Origin: Panacagrimonas sp052389915 | GTDB taxonomy: Bacteria; Pseudomonadota; Gammaproteobacteria; Nevskiales; Nevskiaceae | Direction: 5' to 3' | DNA: 64,000 nucleotides | Assembly (NCBI GenBank): GCA_052389915.1 | Contig: JBQTHL010000072.1 | Location: 1-64,000, forward strand | Shown here: positions 44,752 to 53,836 of the stretch, in pieces | Layout: each line of letters begins with the position of its first letter | Position numbering within the stretch: the first letter of the stretch is position 1 | Notes under the pieces: generated by a model | The model's database searches: none | The model's input: the letters and a program-made list of their open reading frames with translations, nothing else | What the model was told of the DNA's origin: nothing | Translations under genes and position numbers: made by a program

Positions 44752-45621
44752 TCAAGGTTCGACGGCTTCAGTCGCGGGCACGTCGGGTTTCGGCGGATTA
44801 GGAATCTCGAACAGCTCTTGTGCCATCAGCTTGGACAGGGTGTAGCGCACGCCCATTTCCTTTCGCGCCAGAATCAGTTGCGGATCGCGCGCCTGCGCGA
44901 TCAGGGCTATGACCTGGCCGTCGGCCAGCGTGAGTTTCACCTCGTCGCCTTTTGAACCTTCGGGCGGGTCTGCCGCGTTCCACAGCGCGCGCGCGTTCTT
45001 CCAGCCTTCGGCCAGCGCGGCGACTTGTGCGGGCGTGGCCTCGCCCTGTTGCGGACTCGTCCATGCGCCGTCCGCGTTCTTTTCCAGCAGCAGGCCGGGC
45101 AGTTCGATCTTCGTCAGCGCCGCGCTTTCCGGGACCAGCGTCTTGGCCACAAGGTCGGAGAAATCCGCGTCGAGCGCAGCACTCGGCGGATCGTCCACCA
45201 GGCCGATCATGTCGCCGGATTTCACGTAGCGCCGAAACTTGATCGGCTCGGCGCCGCCCAGGTCGATGCGCACGTCGTCGAGCGTGACGCTGTATTTCGG
45301 CGGTTCGAGTTCCAGCTCCGCTTTGTTCACGCCACTGTCGAGCTTCGACTTCACTTCGAGTTCGGCGAGGCTGAGGATGCCATTGACCTCGAACGGATCG
45401 GTCGGACCTTTTACCGGCTCGGTCAGGTTCCACTTGCCGTCTTTCTTCTCGAGCCGGATCGCGGGCTTTCCGGGATGCTCGACGGCGATGCGCGTGATGG
45501 CGTCCTGCTTGAGCGCCGTCAGCGGCGGACCCTTTTCCTCCTTCTTCTCGCCGAACCACACGGCGGCGCCGAGGCCCGCAACCGCTGCCAGCAGAACGAG
45601 ATTCAGATGGCTGCGCTTCAT
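44752..45621 (-). CDS. DUF4340-domain protein of the Gld-like ABC operon
   Basis: 289 residues with an N-terminal membrane anchor or signal (LNLVLLAAVAGLGAAVWFGE). The rest fits DUF4340, with repeated strand-loop units (RIAVEHPGKPAIRLEKKDGKWNLTEP). It is the last gene of a four-gene minus-strand unit: ATPase, permease, GldG-like protein, DUF4340. Proteins of this family regularly accompany such ABC systems and are thought to be periplasmic accessory subunits. It starts 6 bp after the GldG-like gene. Confidence 0.88.
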   Translation of the reverse strand: MKRSHLNLVLLAAVAGLGAAVWFGEKKEEKGPPLTALKQDAITRIAVEHPGKPAIRLEKKDGKWNLTEPVKGPTDPFEVNGILSLAELEVKSKLDSGVNKAELELEPPKYSVTLDDVRIDLGGAEPIKFRRYVKSGDMIGLVDDPPSAALDADFSDLVAKTLVPESAALTKIELPGLLLEKNADGAWTSPQQGEATPAQVAALAEGWKNARALWNAADPPEGSKGDEVKLTLADGQVIALIAQARDPQLILARKEMGVRYTLSKLMAQELFEIPNPPKPDVPATEAVEP

Positions 45622-45627
45622 GAGTGC

Positions 45628-47028
45628 TTACCTGCGACGCCGGAGAATCCAGCGCGTCACGCCGGTGCCGATCAGCAGCAGCGGCAGCACGATCACGAAG
45701 CCCGCGCCGATCAGGATCAGCGCCCAGTTCGGCAGGAAGAGCTGGGTGTCCGGCGCATTGGGCACGTCGATGTTGATCTGCGAATCGCGGCTGGCCAGCC
45801 ATTGCACGATGTTGAGACCGAGGTGCTGGTTGCCGAGCTGACTCAGCGTGCCATCGGATAGAAAATCCGCGTCGCCGACCAGCACCACGCGTTGTTGCCT
45901 GGTCGCAGCCGGCGCGGGTTCCTCGCCTTCCGCAGGATTGGTGGGCGGCGGCGCATCCGGGTCCGGCAGGTCGCGGGTCAGCGCCATGCCGATGGTGAGC
46001 GGTCCGGGGATATCGCCTTGCATGGGATCGAGCGAGACGGTGTCGCTACTCATCGGCTGAGCTTCCAGCCATGCGCCTTCGCTCGAAGTCAGGATGGGTT
46101 GCGCGGTCCACGCAGTCCCGGGCTTGGACTTCAGCGAGCGCACCAGCGGGAAGACCGTGACCTGGTCGAGCCCGCGCGTGACCGGACTCGGCGGATAGTC
46201 GAGCGCCACGAAAATTCCGGGGTGCCCGGTGCCGAGCAGCTCGTATTCCGGAAACACGACATAACCGTTCTGCCAGGTGATGGCCAGCGTGTCGGCCAGC
46301 GCAGCAAGACCGGGCGGGTTGTCCGGGTCGGCCAGCCACAGCAGGTTGCCGCCACGTTTCACGTAGTCGTCGATCAGCTTGACCTCGCCTTCGAGCAGCG
46401 CGCCTCTTGGGCTGGCGATGACCAGCACCGCGGTGTTGTCGGGAATGCCCTGCATCTTGATCAGGCTCCAGGGCTTGAAGCTCAGCCCCTTGTCCTTGAG
46501 TACCTCGGCAAACTTCGCAAAGGAGTTCTGATCCTGCGATTCGGTCACGGACCGCTCGCCGTGGCCGTCCAGAAAGAGGATGAGTTTTTCGCCGGAAAAA
46601 CTCAGGCGTTGCAGCGCGCCGGTGATGTTCTGTTCCGACAGCGCGCGCAGGCTCTCGCGCCGTCCCTGGTACTCGAGCACCACTTCGCCGGCGAAGGAGA
46701 CGTCGTACTTCTTGACTTGAAGCGGCTGGCTGCTGGGGTCGATGAACTCCAGCTCCACGTCCTTCTTGAAGCGCTTGTACTGATCGACGTAGAACTGGAT
46801 CGACGGCCGCTCGGGAGCGCCGGGGTAGGCGAAGGCGATGAAGCGGATCGGATCCTTCATCGACGCCAGTTGCAGGCGGCTGGGTTCGGTAAGCGTGTTG
46901 CGCTGGTTGAAGGTCCAGTCCTGCTTCACGTTGTAGCGCACCGACAGCCAGCCGAGCATCACGATGGCGGCGAGAATCAGTGCGCCGTTGAGGAGCTGCT
47001 GGAGGAGGTTCTTGTTTTTTTGCTTCAT
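45628..47028 (-). CDS. GldG-family ABC transporter auxiliary protein
   Basis: 466 residues. One N-terminal membrane helix (LLNGALILAAIVMLGWLSVRY), a large extracytoplasmic region with the ABC-auxiliary pattern (RFIAFAYPGAPERPSIQFYV... and FLDGHGERSV; LVIASPRGALLEGEVKLIDDY), and a C-terminal membrane helix followed by basic residues (WILRRRR). In Flavobacterium GldG serves gliding, but in proteobacteria this arrangement is widespread and its export substrate is unknown. About 90 bp with a palindrome separate it from the permease gene. Confidence 0.9.
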   Translation of the reverse strand: MKQKNKNLLQQLLNGALILAAIVMLGWLSVRYNVKQDWTFNQRNTLTEPSRLQLASMKDPIRFIAFAYPGAPERPSIQFYVDQYKRFKKDVELEFIDPSSQPLQVKKYDVSFAGEVVLEYQGRRESLRALSEQNITGALQRLSFSGEKLILFLDGHGERSVTESQDQNSFAKFAEVLKDKGLSFKPWSLIKMQGIPDNTAVLVIASPRGALLEGEVKLIDDYVKRGGNLLWLADPDNPPGLAALADTLAITWQNGYVVFPEYELLGTGHPGIFVALDYPPSPVTRGLDQVTVFPLVRSLKSKPGTAWTAQPILTSSEGAWLEAQPMSSDTVSLDPMQGDIPGPLTIGMALTRDLPDPDAPPPTNPAEGEEPAPAATRQQRVVLVGDADFLSDGTLSQLGNQHLGLNIVQWLASRDSQINIDVPNAPDTQLFLPNWALILIGAGFVIVLPLLLIGTGVTRWILRRRR

Positions 47029-47043
47029 GCTTGCGGTTCAGTT

Positions 47044-47103
47044 TGTAGGTCGGGCTTCAGCCCGACTGCAAGGCCGGAAAGTCGGGCCGAAGCCCGACTT
47101 ACA
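47044..47103. repeat. Extragenic palindrome, GTAGGTCGGGCTTCAGCCC family, inside the ABC operon
   Basis: The left arm TGTAGGTCGGGCTTCAGCCC (from 47044) and a right arm ending at 47103 form a near-perfect hairpin. It shares its 20-base arm with the element at 38313-38372. It lies between permease and GldG-like genes of one operon, so it may adjust relative mRNA levels. Confidence 0.8.
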
Positions 47104-47120
47104 GCCGGCTCCTGGTTTTA

Positions 47121-47864
47121 TCAATTCCGTTCCATGTCCAGGCGCAGCACCGTCAGCCAAAGGAACAGCGCCGTGAACAGCAGGTAGTAGACGACGTCGG
47201 AGGAATTGAACAAGCCGGTGATGAGGTACTGGTAGTGGCTGATGAGCGACAGGTAGTCGAACAGCGGCGCGATCGGCGAATCGAACCCTGCCGGAATCTT
47301 CAGCAGCCAGATCAGCAGCAGCGCGGCAAAGCTGCCGACTGCGGCGATGGTGGGTTCGCGCGTAAGCGAGGAGATGAACAATCCACAGGCTGCGAAGGCC
47401 ATGCACATCAGGAACAGGCCCAGCACGCCGGCGGCGATGCGGCCCAGATCGAGACTCACGGCCGGCAGCAGCGACACCGGCATCAGCGCGAGCAGGCCGA
47501 TCATCGCGGCGACGAACGCCATCACGCCGAGAAATTTTCCGACCACGATTTCGATCAGGGTCACGGGCGCGGAGAACAGCAGGGTCAGGGTTCCCGACTT
47601 CCGCTCCTCCGAGAACAGCCGCATGGTCATCAGCGGCAGCACGAGCAGCAGCACGATGGTGGCGGAGCCGAACAATCCGCTGCCGACGTAATCGGACACG
47701 CCCACCGACTGATCGGAGAAGTTCGCATTTTGCGTGTACTGAATCACGGCGCCGGCAAAGATGTAGCCGAAGATCAGTTGCGTGACGCCGAGCACGGCCC
47801 AGGCCAGCGGCGACACGAAGATGCGCCGTGTTTCATTCGCGGCAATGGCGAGCATGTGCTTCAT
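47121..47864 (-). CDS. ABC-2 type permease (GldF-like)
   Basis: 247 residues with about six membrane helices. FVSPLAWAVLGVTQLIFGYIFAG at the start and PLMTMRLFSEERKSGTLTLLFSAPVTLIEIVVGKFLG in the middle are typical of ABC-2 permeases of the GldF/NosY type. The start ATG overlaps the end of the ATPase gene by 4 bp. It forms the membrane channel of the ABC system with the GldG-like and DUF4340 proteins. Confidence 0.92.
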   Translation of the reverse strand: MKHMLAIAANETRRIFVSPLAWAVLGVTQLIFGYIFAGAVIQYTQNANFSDQSVGVSDYVGSGLFGSATIVLLLVLPLMTMRLFSEERKSGTLTLLFSAPVTLIEIVVGKFLGVMAFVAAMIGLLALMPVSLLPAVSLDLGRIAAGVLGLFLMCMAFAACGLFISSLTREPTIAAVGSFAALLLIWLLKIPAGFDSPIAPLFDYLSLISHYQYLITGLFNSSDVVYYLLFTALFLWLTVLRLDMERN

Positions 47865-48805
47865 GCGGCGTTCCTCAGGGCCAGTTCGTCGCTCGACGTG
47901 AGTTCGACGAAGATTTCTTCCAGCGTTTTGGCTTCCAGGCGCAGTTCGCGCAGGCCCCAGCCGCGCTGCACGGCGAGCGCCGCGATGTTCTCACGCGGGT
48001 CGCTGTCGGCCACGACGGTGAGACGGAAACGCTGTTCGTCGAGCACTTCGACCGCTGCCACTCCGGTGATTTCCGCGAGTTCCGATGTAGCGGGTGCGCG
48101 CACAAATCCGACGACGATGCTGTTCTTGCCGGAATGCGCATCGATGGCCGCGTCGTACACCAGGCGGCCGCGGTTGACAATCATCACGCGATCGCACACC
48201 GCTTGAATCTCGGGAAGGATGTGGCTGGAAAGAATCACGCTGTGGCTCTGGCCGAGTCCGCGAATCAGGGTGCGGATCTCGCGAATCTGGATCGGGTCCA
48301 GGCCCACGGTGGGCTCGTCCAGCACCACCACCGGTGGCCGGTGAATGATGGCCTGCGCCAGGCCGACGCGCTGCTGAAAGCCCTTGGACAGGTTGCCGAT
48401 CACGCGGCGACCCACCTCCAGCAAACCGCAATCGCGCTTCGCAGAATCGACCGCGGCCGTGCGATCCTTCGCCGCAATGCCGTGAAGGCCGGCGCAAAAG
48501 CGCAGGTACTCGTCCACCGTCAGCTCGGGATACACCGGCGGCTGCTCGGGCAGATAACCGAGCTGCTGCTTGGCTTGCACCGAGGCATCGTTCAGGGACT
48601 TGCCCTTGATGAAGACCTCACCCTCGCTCGGCGCGAGGTTTCCCGTGAGCATCTTCAGGGTGGTGGATTTGCCGGCGCCGTTGGGACCGAGCAGTCCCAG
48701 AATTTCGCCCTGCCTGAGTTGCAGGCTCAGGCCGGCCACGGCCACGTTCGGGCCGAAGCGTCGCACGAGGCCCTTGGCCTCGATCAGGATTTCCGGGTTC
48801 GCCAT
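47861..48805 (-). CDS. ABC transporter ATP-binding protein (GldA/CcmA-like)
   Basis: 314 residues with all ATPase motifs: Walker A GLLGPNGAGKSTTLKML, Q-loop region GYLPEQPPVYPELT, signature LSKGFQQRVGLAQ, Walker B PPVVVLDEPTVGLDP, and H-loop SVILSSH. The C-terminal ~90 residues form the extra domain common in GldA-like exporters. First gene of the four-gene ABC unit and divergent from the Na+/H+ antiporter gene. Confidence 0.95.
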   Translation of the reverse strand: MANPEILIEAKGLVRRFGPNVAVAGLSLQLRQGEILGLLGPNGAGKSTTLKMLTGNLAPSEGEVFIKGKSLNDASVQAKQQLGYLPEQPPVYPELTVDEYLRFCAGLHGIAAKDRTAAVDSAKRDCGLLEVGRRVIGNLSKGFQQRVGLAQAIIHRPPVVVLDEPTVGLDPIQIREIRTLIRGLGQSHSVILSSHILPEIQAVCDRVMIVNRGRLVYDAAIDAHSGKNSIVVGFVRAPATSELAEITGVAAVEVLDEQRFRLTVVADSDPRENIAALAVQRGWGLRELRLEAKTLEEIFVELTSSDELALRNAA

Positions 48806-48964
48806 CGTGTTGTGAGTTGGAAGAAGGATGGACGCGCGATGGACCGCGACCCAGGCCGTCGGTTCCGCGCGGCGTGGATTGTACGGATCGGACCTCTGCG
48901 GACAAGCGGCGCCGATTTGTTAAGGTGCCGTGAATCCTTTCGATCCCACATCGCGCTCCCGATC

Positions 48965-50224
48965 ATGAATCCGACCCTGATCCAGTCGCTAGCCGCCGTC
49001 ATTTTTGGCATTGCGCTCGTACACACCTTTTCCACCAAGTTCTTCGAGGGGCTGGCTCACCGCAACCCCGCGCATGCCGGCATCTTCCATCTGCTGGGCG
49101 AGGTGGAAGTGGTGTTCGGTTTCTGGGCGATGGTGCTGGTCGTCGCGATGTTCGCCCTGGCCGGCAAGACCGACGCCATCGCCTACGTGGACTCGCGCAA
49201 TTTCACCGAGCCGCTGTTTGTGTTCGCCATCATGATCGTGGCCGGCAGCCGTCCGATTCTGGAACTGGCGACCATGATCGTACGAGGATTCGCGCGCTTG
49301 CTGCCGTTGCCGCGCAGCCTTGCGATGTTCGTCACCATCCTGTCGCTCGTGCCCTTGCTCGGCTCCTTCATCACCGAGCCCGCGGCAATGACGCTGGGCG
49401 CGCTGATGCTGCGCGACCGCTTTCTGGACTGCGAAGGTCTGTCCAACAAGCTGAAGTACGCCACGCTCGGTGCGCTGTTCGTCAACGTTTCCATCGGCGG
49501 CGTGCTCACGCCGTTCGCGGCGCCGCCAGTGTTGATGGTGGCCGCCAAGTGGAACTGGGACATCCTGTTCATGCTGACGAACTTCGGCTGGAAGGCGGCC
49601 ATCGCCGTGACCGTCAACGCTGCGGCCCTGACGCTGCTGTTCCGCCGCGAGTTGGCCAAGGTGCCGACGCCGGACGAGTCCAGGCGCGCGGCGATTCCGG
49701 CGCCGATCGTGCTGGTCAATACGCTCATCCTCTTCGGCATTGTGGTGTTCGCGCACCATCCCGCGCTGTTCCTGGGACTGCTGTTGTTCTTCATGGGTTT
49801 TGCTACTGCTTACCGGCATCATCAGGGCAGATTGATTCTTCGCGAGGGCCTGCTCGTGGCTTTCTTCCTAGCCGGGCTGGTGGTCCTGGGCGGGCAGCAG
49901 CAGTGGTGGTTGCAACCGCTGTTGTTATCGATGAGTCCGGACGCGGTTTATTTTGGCGCCACCGCCTTGACCGCCATCACCGACAACGCCGCGCTGACCT
50001 ATCTGGGTTCGCTGGTGGAAGGCTTGAGCGACGAGTTCAAGTACATGCTCGTGGCCGGCGCGGTGACCGGCGGCGGCCTGACCGTAATTGCCAACGCACC
50101 CAATCCTGCGGGCTATTCGATTCTCAAGGTGCGCTTCGACGAGGAGACGATCGGCCCGCTCGGCTTGCTGATTGCGGCAACCCCGCCGACCATCGTTGCC
50201 ATCATCGCGTTTCGCTACCTCTAG
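48965..50224 (+). CDS. Putative Na+/H+ antiporter (Na_H_antiport_2-like)
   Basis: 419 residues with about eleven membrane helices. Segments such as NFTEPLFVFAIMIVAGSRPI, SFITEPAAMTLGALMLRD and TALTAITDNAALTYLGSLVEG, with conserved acidic and Asn residues in helices, resemble the ion transporter superfamily branch annotated as putative Na+/H+ antiporters. The ATG at 48965 was chosen as the first start before the hydrophobic region; no good ribosome-binding site is visible. It probably contributes to sodium or pH balance. It ends 3 bp before ubiK. Confidence 0.87.
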   Translation: MNPTLIQSLAAVIFGIALVHTFSTKFFEGLAHRNPAHAGIFHLLGEVEVVFGFWAMVLVVAMFALAGKTDAIAYVDSRNFTEPLFVFAIMIVAGSRPILELATMIVRGFARLLPLPRSLAMFVTILSLVPLLGSFITEPAAMTLGALMLRDRFLDCEGLSNKLKYATLGALFVNVSIGGVLTPFAAPPVLMVAAKWNWDILFMLTNFGWKAAIAVTVNAAALTLLFRRELAKVPTPDESRRAAIPAPIVLVNTLILFGIVVFAHHPALFLGLLLFFMGFATAYRHHQGRLILREGLLVAFFLAGLVVLGGQQQWWLQPLLLSMSPDAVYFGATALTAITDNAALTYLGSLVEGLSDEFKYMLVAGAVTGGGLTVIANAPNPAGYSILKVRFDEETIGPLGLLIAATPPTIVAIIAFRYL

Positions 50225-50227
50225 GCC

Positions 50228-50497
50228 ATGAACGAATTCAAGGGAATCGAAGAACTGGCGGAGCGCCTCGTCGCGATTCTGCCGCCGGGCTTGCGCGGCT
50301 TGCGCGCGGAGCTGGAAGACAATTTCCGCGCTGTGCTGCGCGCCAACCTGGAACGCTGGGACCTGGTGTCGCGCGAGCGCTTCGACGTGCAGGCCGAAGT
50401 TCTCGCGCGAACGCAGAAGCGGCTGAAGGAGTTGGAGACGCGGGTTGCGGTGCTGGAAAGCGCTCGGAATCGGGAATCGGAAATCGGAAATCGTTAG
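50228..50497 (+). CDS. ubiK: Ubiquinone biosynthesis accessory factor UbiK (YqiC family)
   Basis: 89 residues: an amphipathic N-terminal helix (ELAERLVAILPPGLRGLRAELEDNFRAVL) and a C-terminal coiled coil (RTQKRLKELETRVAVLESA), the UbiK/BMFP form. It trimerises, binds membranes and supports aerobic ubiquinone synthesis with UbiJ in E. coli. The last dozen residues (ARNRESEIGNR) are encoded by an extragenic repeat that has run into the gene, replacing the native tail. It precedes the YifB-type gene, a frequent order in gammaproteobacteria. Confidence 0.9.
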   Translation: MNEFKGIEELAERLVAILPPGLRGLRAELEDNFRAVLRANLERWDLVSRERFDVQAEVLARTQKRLKELETRVAVLESARNRESEIGNR

Positions 50498-50550
50498 AAG
50501 CAAGGGCATGTGCGGATTTACGATTCCCCACTCTCGATTCCCGATTCCCG
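50465..50550. repeat. GGGAATCGGGAATCG-type inverted repeat at the ubiK 3' end
   Basis: The left arm (CGGAATCGGGAATCGGAAAT from 50465) lies within the last codons of ubiK, and the right arm (CTCGATTCCCGATTCCC, ending near 50549) lies just before the YifB-type gene. The arms contain short GGGAATC units repeated and are reverse complements. This resembles a dispersed repeat of Xanthomonas-like genomes. Confidence 0.75.
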
Positions 50551-50558
50551 GATCTTAA

Positions 50559-52064
50559 ATGCCTCTGGCCATCGTCCTTTCCCGCGCTCAGAACGGCCTG
50601 GCCGCGGACCTCGTGACGGTGGAAGTGCACCTGGCGCCGGGTCTGCCGGGACTTTTCATCGTGGGCCTGCCCGAGGCAGCGGTGCGCGAGGCCAAGGATC
50701 GCGTGAAGGCGGCGCTGCAAACCTGCGGCTACCAGTTTCCCAACCGGCGCATGACCTGCAATCTGGCGCCGGCGGATTTGCCCAAGGAAGGCGGTCGCTT
50801 TGACCTGGCCATCGCGCTAGGAATTCTCGCAGCCTCGGGTCAGATTCCCGAGGCCTCGCTGAAGGACCTGGAAGTGCTGGGCGAATTATCCCTGTCGGGC
50901 GAGATCAGGCCGGTGAAGGGCGCGCTGCCGGCGGCGCTCAAATCGGCGCAGGCCGGGCATCGCTTGCTGGTGCCGCAGGACAACGGCGCCGAGGCTGCGT
51001 TGGCCGCCAGCGCACGAGTGGTCACCGCGCGGCACCTCGGCGAACTGTGTGCCGCCTTGCATGCGGGCGAACTGCCGACTGCGGTCCGCGTTGCGCCCGA
51101 CGATTCGGCAGAACCCATGCCCGATCTATCGGAAGTCCGCGGACAGCACCTGGCCAAGCGCGCCCTGGAGATCGCGGCCGCAGGCGGGCATTCGATGCTG
51201 ATGGTGGGTCCACCGGGTGCGGGCAAGAGCATGCTGGCGGCGCGGCTGTCCGGCCTGATGCCGCCGATGAGCGAGGACGAGGCCATCGAAGTCGCGGCCA
51301 TCGCCTCGGTCAGTCAGAGCGGCTTCGACGTTAGCCGCTGGGGCCGGCGGCCGTACCGGTCGCCGCATCACACCGCCTCCGGCGTAGCGCTGGTGGGCGG
51401 CGGCTCGGTTCCGAGGCCCGGAGAAATCACGCTCGCGCATCTGGGCGTGCTGTTCCTCGACGAACTCCCGGAATTCGAACGCTCCGTGCTCGAAGTGCTG
51501 CGCGAACCGCTGGAGACCGGCCAGATCACCGTTTCGCGCGCGGCGCGTCAATCGGATTTTCCGGCGCGCTTCCAGTTGGTGGCCGCAATGAATCCCTGTC
51601 CTTGCGGATATCTGGGCGACGTGTCCGGAAAATGCCGTTGCACCCCCGACCAGGTGAGTCGTTATCGCTCGAAGATTTCCGGGCCGCTGCTGGATCGCAT
51701 CGACCTGCAATTGTTTGTGCCGCGCGTGCAGCGCGAAGCCCTGACGGCCGCGGCCGATCCCGCAATGGAAACCAGCGCGACTGTGCGAACGCGTGTGATC
51801 GCAGCACGCGAACGGCAACTGACTCGCGCCGGCAAGCCCAACGCGCGGCTCACGCCCAAGGAAATCGAGCGCGACTGCGTGCTGGACGCCGCGACCAAGA
51901 CGCTGCTCGATACCGCGATGTCGCGAATGGGTTTGTCTGCACGCGCGTATCACCGCGTGCTCAAGGTGGCGCGAACTGTCGCCGACCTCGCGGGCGCCGC
52001 GGGGATATCGAGAGCGCACTTGGCGGAGGCTTTGCGCCTGCGGGAACTGGATCGCGCGCGCTGA
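50559..52064 (+). CDS. comM: YifB/ComM-family Mg-chelatase-like AAA+ ATPase
   Basis: 501 residues. An N-terminal ChlI-like domain (VEVHLAPGLPGLFIVGLPEAA..., NRRMTCNLAPADLPKEGGRFDL) is followed by an AAA+ core with Walker A VGPPGAGKSMLAARL and Walker B GVLFLDELPEF. The C-terminal Mg-chelatase domain has CPCGYLGDVSGKCRCTPDQV and ends LAEALRLRELDRAR. Characterised relatives (ComM) are hexameric helicases promoting branch migration during natural transformation. comM is also a known integration target of resistance islands in Acinetobacter. Here the 3' 480 bp recur in diverged form 11.3 kb downstream. Confidence 0.95.
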   Translation: MPLAIVLSRAQNGLAADLVTVEVHLAPGLPGLFIVGLPEAAVREAKDRVKAALQTCGYQFPNRRMTCNLAPADLPKEGGRFDLAIALGILAASGQIPEASLKDLEVLGELSLSGEIRPVKGALPAALKSAQAGHRLLVPQDNGAEAALAASARVVTARHLGELCAALHAGELPTAVRVAPDDSAEPMPDLSEVRGQHLAKRALEIAAAGGHSMLMVGPPGAGKSMLAARLSGLMPPMSEDEAIEVAAIASVSQSGFDVSRWGRRPYRSPHHTASGVALVGGGSVPRPGEITLAHLGVLFLDELPEFERSVLEVLREPLETGQITVSRAARQSDFPARFQLVAAMNPCPCGYLGDVSGKCRCTPDQVSRYRSKISGPLLDRIDLQLFVPRVQREALTAAADPAMETSATVRTRVIAARERQLTRAGKPNARLTPKEIERDCVLDAATKTLLDTAMSRMGLSARAYHRVLKVARTVADLAGAAGISRAHLAEALRLRELDRAR

Positions 52065-52242
52065 TCAGTGCTTCGGCGAGCGCGGCCATGATTCTCGACC
52101 CGCGTAGTGGGTAGTGCAGCAGGGCACGCGACCGTCTAATGAGTTCCATAACATGACGGCCGCGACCGCCCACTTTCGCGGCAATCAATTCTCTACACCG
52201 AGATGCAAATGGACTAAACCGCCCGCGCGGCGGGGGCATGCT

Positions 52243-53085
52243 CTATGTCCTCCGCTTGTTGAGCAAGACTAGCGCGACGCCCCCGAGGATGGCGATCGAA
52301 GACGCCGCCGTCATCGTGAGTACCGGCTCGCCCAACAACGCCACGCCACCCAGCGCCGCGATGACCGGAACCGCGAGCTGCGCGGCTGACGCCTCGGTGG
52401 CCCGGAGCCCTTTCAAGGCGGTATACCAGATTGCGTAACCCAGCCCCGACGCGAGCGCACCCGATGCCACGGCGTACGCAACGCCGTGAGTGTCCCAGAC
52501 TGCATTCGGCATCGCGACGACACAGAGCACGATCGCCAAAGGCGCAGCGCGCAGGAAATTTCCTGCCGTCGTCCGCGTCGGATCACCGCCCCCTCGGCCG
52601 CGCAACGAATAGACGCCCCACGACACACCCGCGACCAGCATCAGAACAGAGTCGTAGAGCAATGGCGACGCGACTCCCGGCAGCATGAGAACGGTCAAGC
52701 CCGCGAGCGCAACAAGGTATCCGAGCGTCTGAAGGACATGCAGACGCTCACCCCGGATCAATCCGCCCCCGATCATCGTGACTTGTACGGCGCCAAAGAG
52801 CAGGAGCGCGCCGGTGCCGGCGGAAATGCTGATATACGCAAAGGAAAAGCAGATGGCGTAGATGAGCAGGGCGCAGGCGGATCCTCAGTTACCCGCTCCG
52901 GATGCCTGCGTTGCGCGAAGGCGCACCACCGCCCAGAGCACGAGCGCACCCGACACCAAGCGCACCGCCGTGAAGGTCGCCGGATCGATGCTGGTTTCTT
53001 TCAGCGCGAGGCGACACAGCAGGGAGTTTCCTGCAAAGGCGATCAGGGCGATCAAGGTCAACAGCCAGATTCGCGCGCGCGGCAT
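52243..53085 (-). pseudogene. EamA/DMT-family transporter, interrupted by an in-frame TGA
   Basis: A drug/metabolite transporter of about 280 codons in one continuous frame. The N-terminus (RIWLLTLIALIAFAGNSLLCR, DPATFTAVRLVSGALVLW) ends at a TGA on the minus strand at 52885-52887. The same frame then continues with GSACALLIYAICFSFAYIS and the full second half (ending ILGGVALVLLNKRR). Relatives have a Trp before the corresponding segment (GNW-SA pattern), so TGG to TGA is the likely change. The second part could still be translated from ATG 52776 (177 aa). Divergent from the TetR gene. Confidence 0.85.
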
Positions 53086-53217
53086 CGATTTAGTTTGTTT
53101 AATGATTCGAGACGGTTACCTTCGCACAGCGCTCTCGCGCCGTGTAGAACGACCTGCACGTTGACAGCGAACGCAAACGTAACGGATTATGAACCGATCA
53201 GTCCAGAATAAAGCCCG

Positions 53218-53799
53218 ATGGCCCGTCCGCGAGAATTCGATCAGCAGAGCGCCCTGGACGGCGCCATGCATCTGTTCTGGGCCAAGGGTTATCAGGCCGC
53301 GTCGCTCAACGATCTGATCGAAGCTATGGGGCTGAGCAAGAGCAGCTTCTACGAGTCCTTCGGCAACAAACGCGACGTCTTGCTGAAAGCCCTGCGTCGT
53401 TACGGCGAATCCGCCATGACGGGCCTGGTGGAGCCGCTGCTCCGGCCCGAGGCAGGACGCAAGGAAATCGAGGAAACCTTCGGCAGGATGGTGGCGCATG
53501 CCTTGAGCCCCGTCGGGCAGCGAGGCTGCCTGGTCAACAACTGCATGGCCGAGGTGGCGCCGCACGACCCGGTGGTGCTGGACGCCAGCCTGGCTGTCAG
53601 GGACGGTCTCCAGGACGCACTCGCCAAGGCCATCGGCCGCGGACAACGCAGCGGGACCATCGCTTCACGCGAGAAACCCAAGGCGCTCGCACGCTTTCTC
53701 GTCAACGCCCTGTCCGGCATCAATCTGGCCGCGAAGTCGAAGCCGGCCAAGGTCATGTTCGACGATATCGTGCGCGTGACGCTTCGCGCACTGGACTGA
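53218..53799 (+). CDS. TetR/AcrR-family transcriptional regulator
   Basis: 193 residues. An N-terminal helix-turn-helix (FDQQSALDGAMHLFWAKGYQAASLNDLIEAMGLSKSSFY) is followed by ESFGNKRDVLLKAL, typical of TetR, and a ligand domain with the pattern RGCLVNNCMAEVAPHDP seen in TetR_C (YcdC/NemR-like) regulators, whose cysteine can sense electrophiles. Downstream on the same strand are a peroxiredoxin-like gene and two GST genes, and a broken exporter gene is divergent, so electrophile or redox stress is a plausible signal. Confidence 0.92.
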   Translation: MARPREFDQQSALDGAMHLFWAKGYQAASLNDLIEAMGLSKSSFYESFGNKRDVLLKALRRYGESAMTGLVEPLLRPEAGRKEIEETFGRMVAHALSPVGQRGCLVNNCMAEVAPHDPVVLDASLAVRDGLQDALAKAIGRGQRSGTIASREKPKALARFLVNALSGINLAAKSKPAKVMFDDIVRVTLRALD

Positions 53800-53836
53800 A
53801 TGACTAGCAGCATCCACGCAGCTCACGGAGAGAATC

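Noticed and set aside
52885..52887. TGA in the DMT transporter as a selenocysteine codon
   Set aside because: DMT transporters are not selenoproteins, the position fits a Trp, and no SECIS-like hairpin is apparent directly after it.
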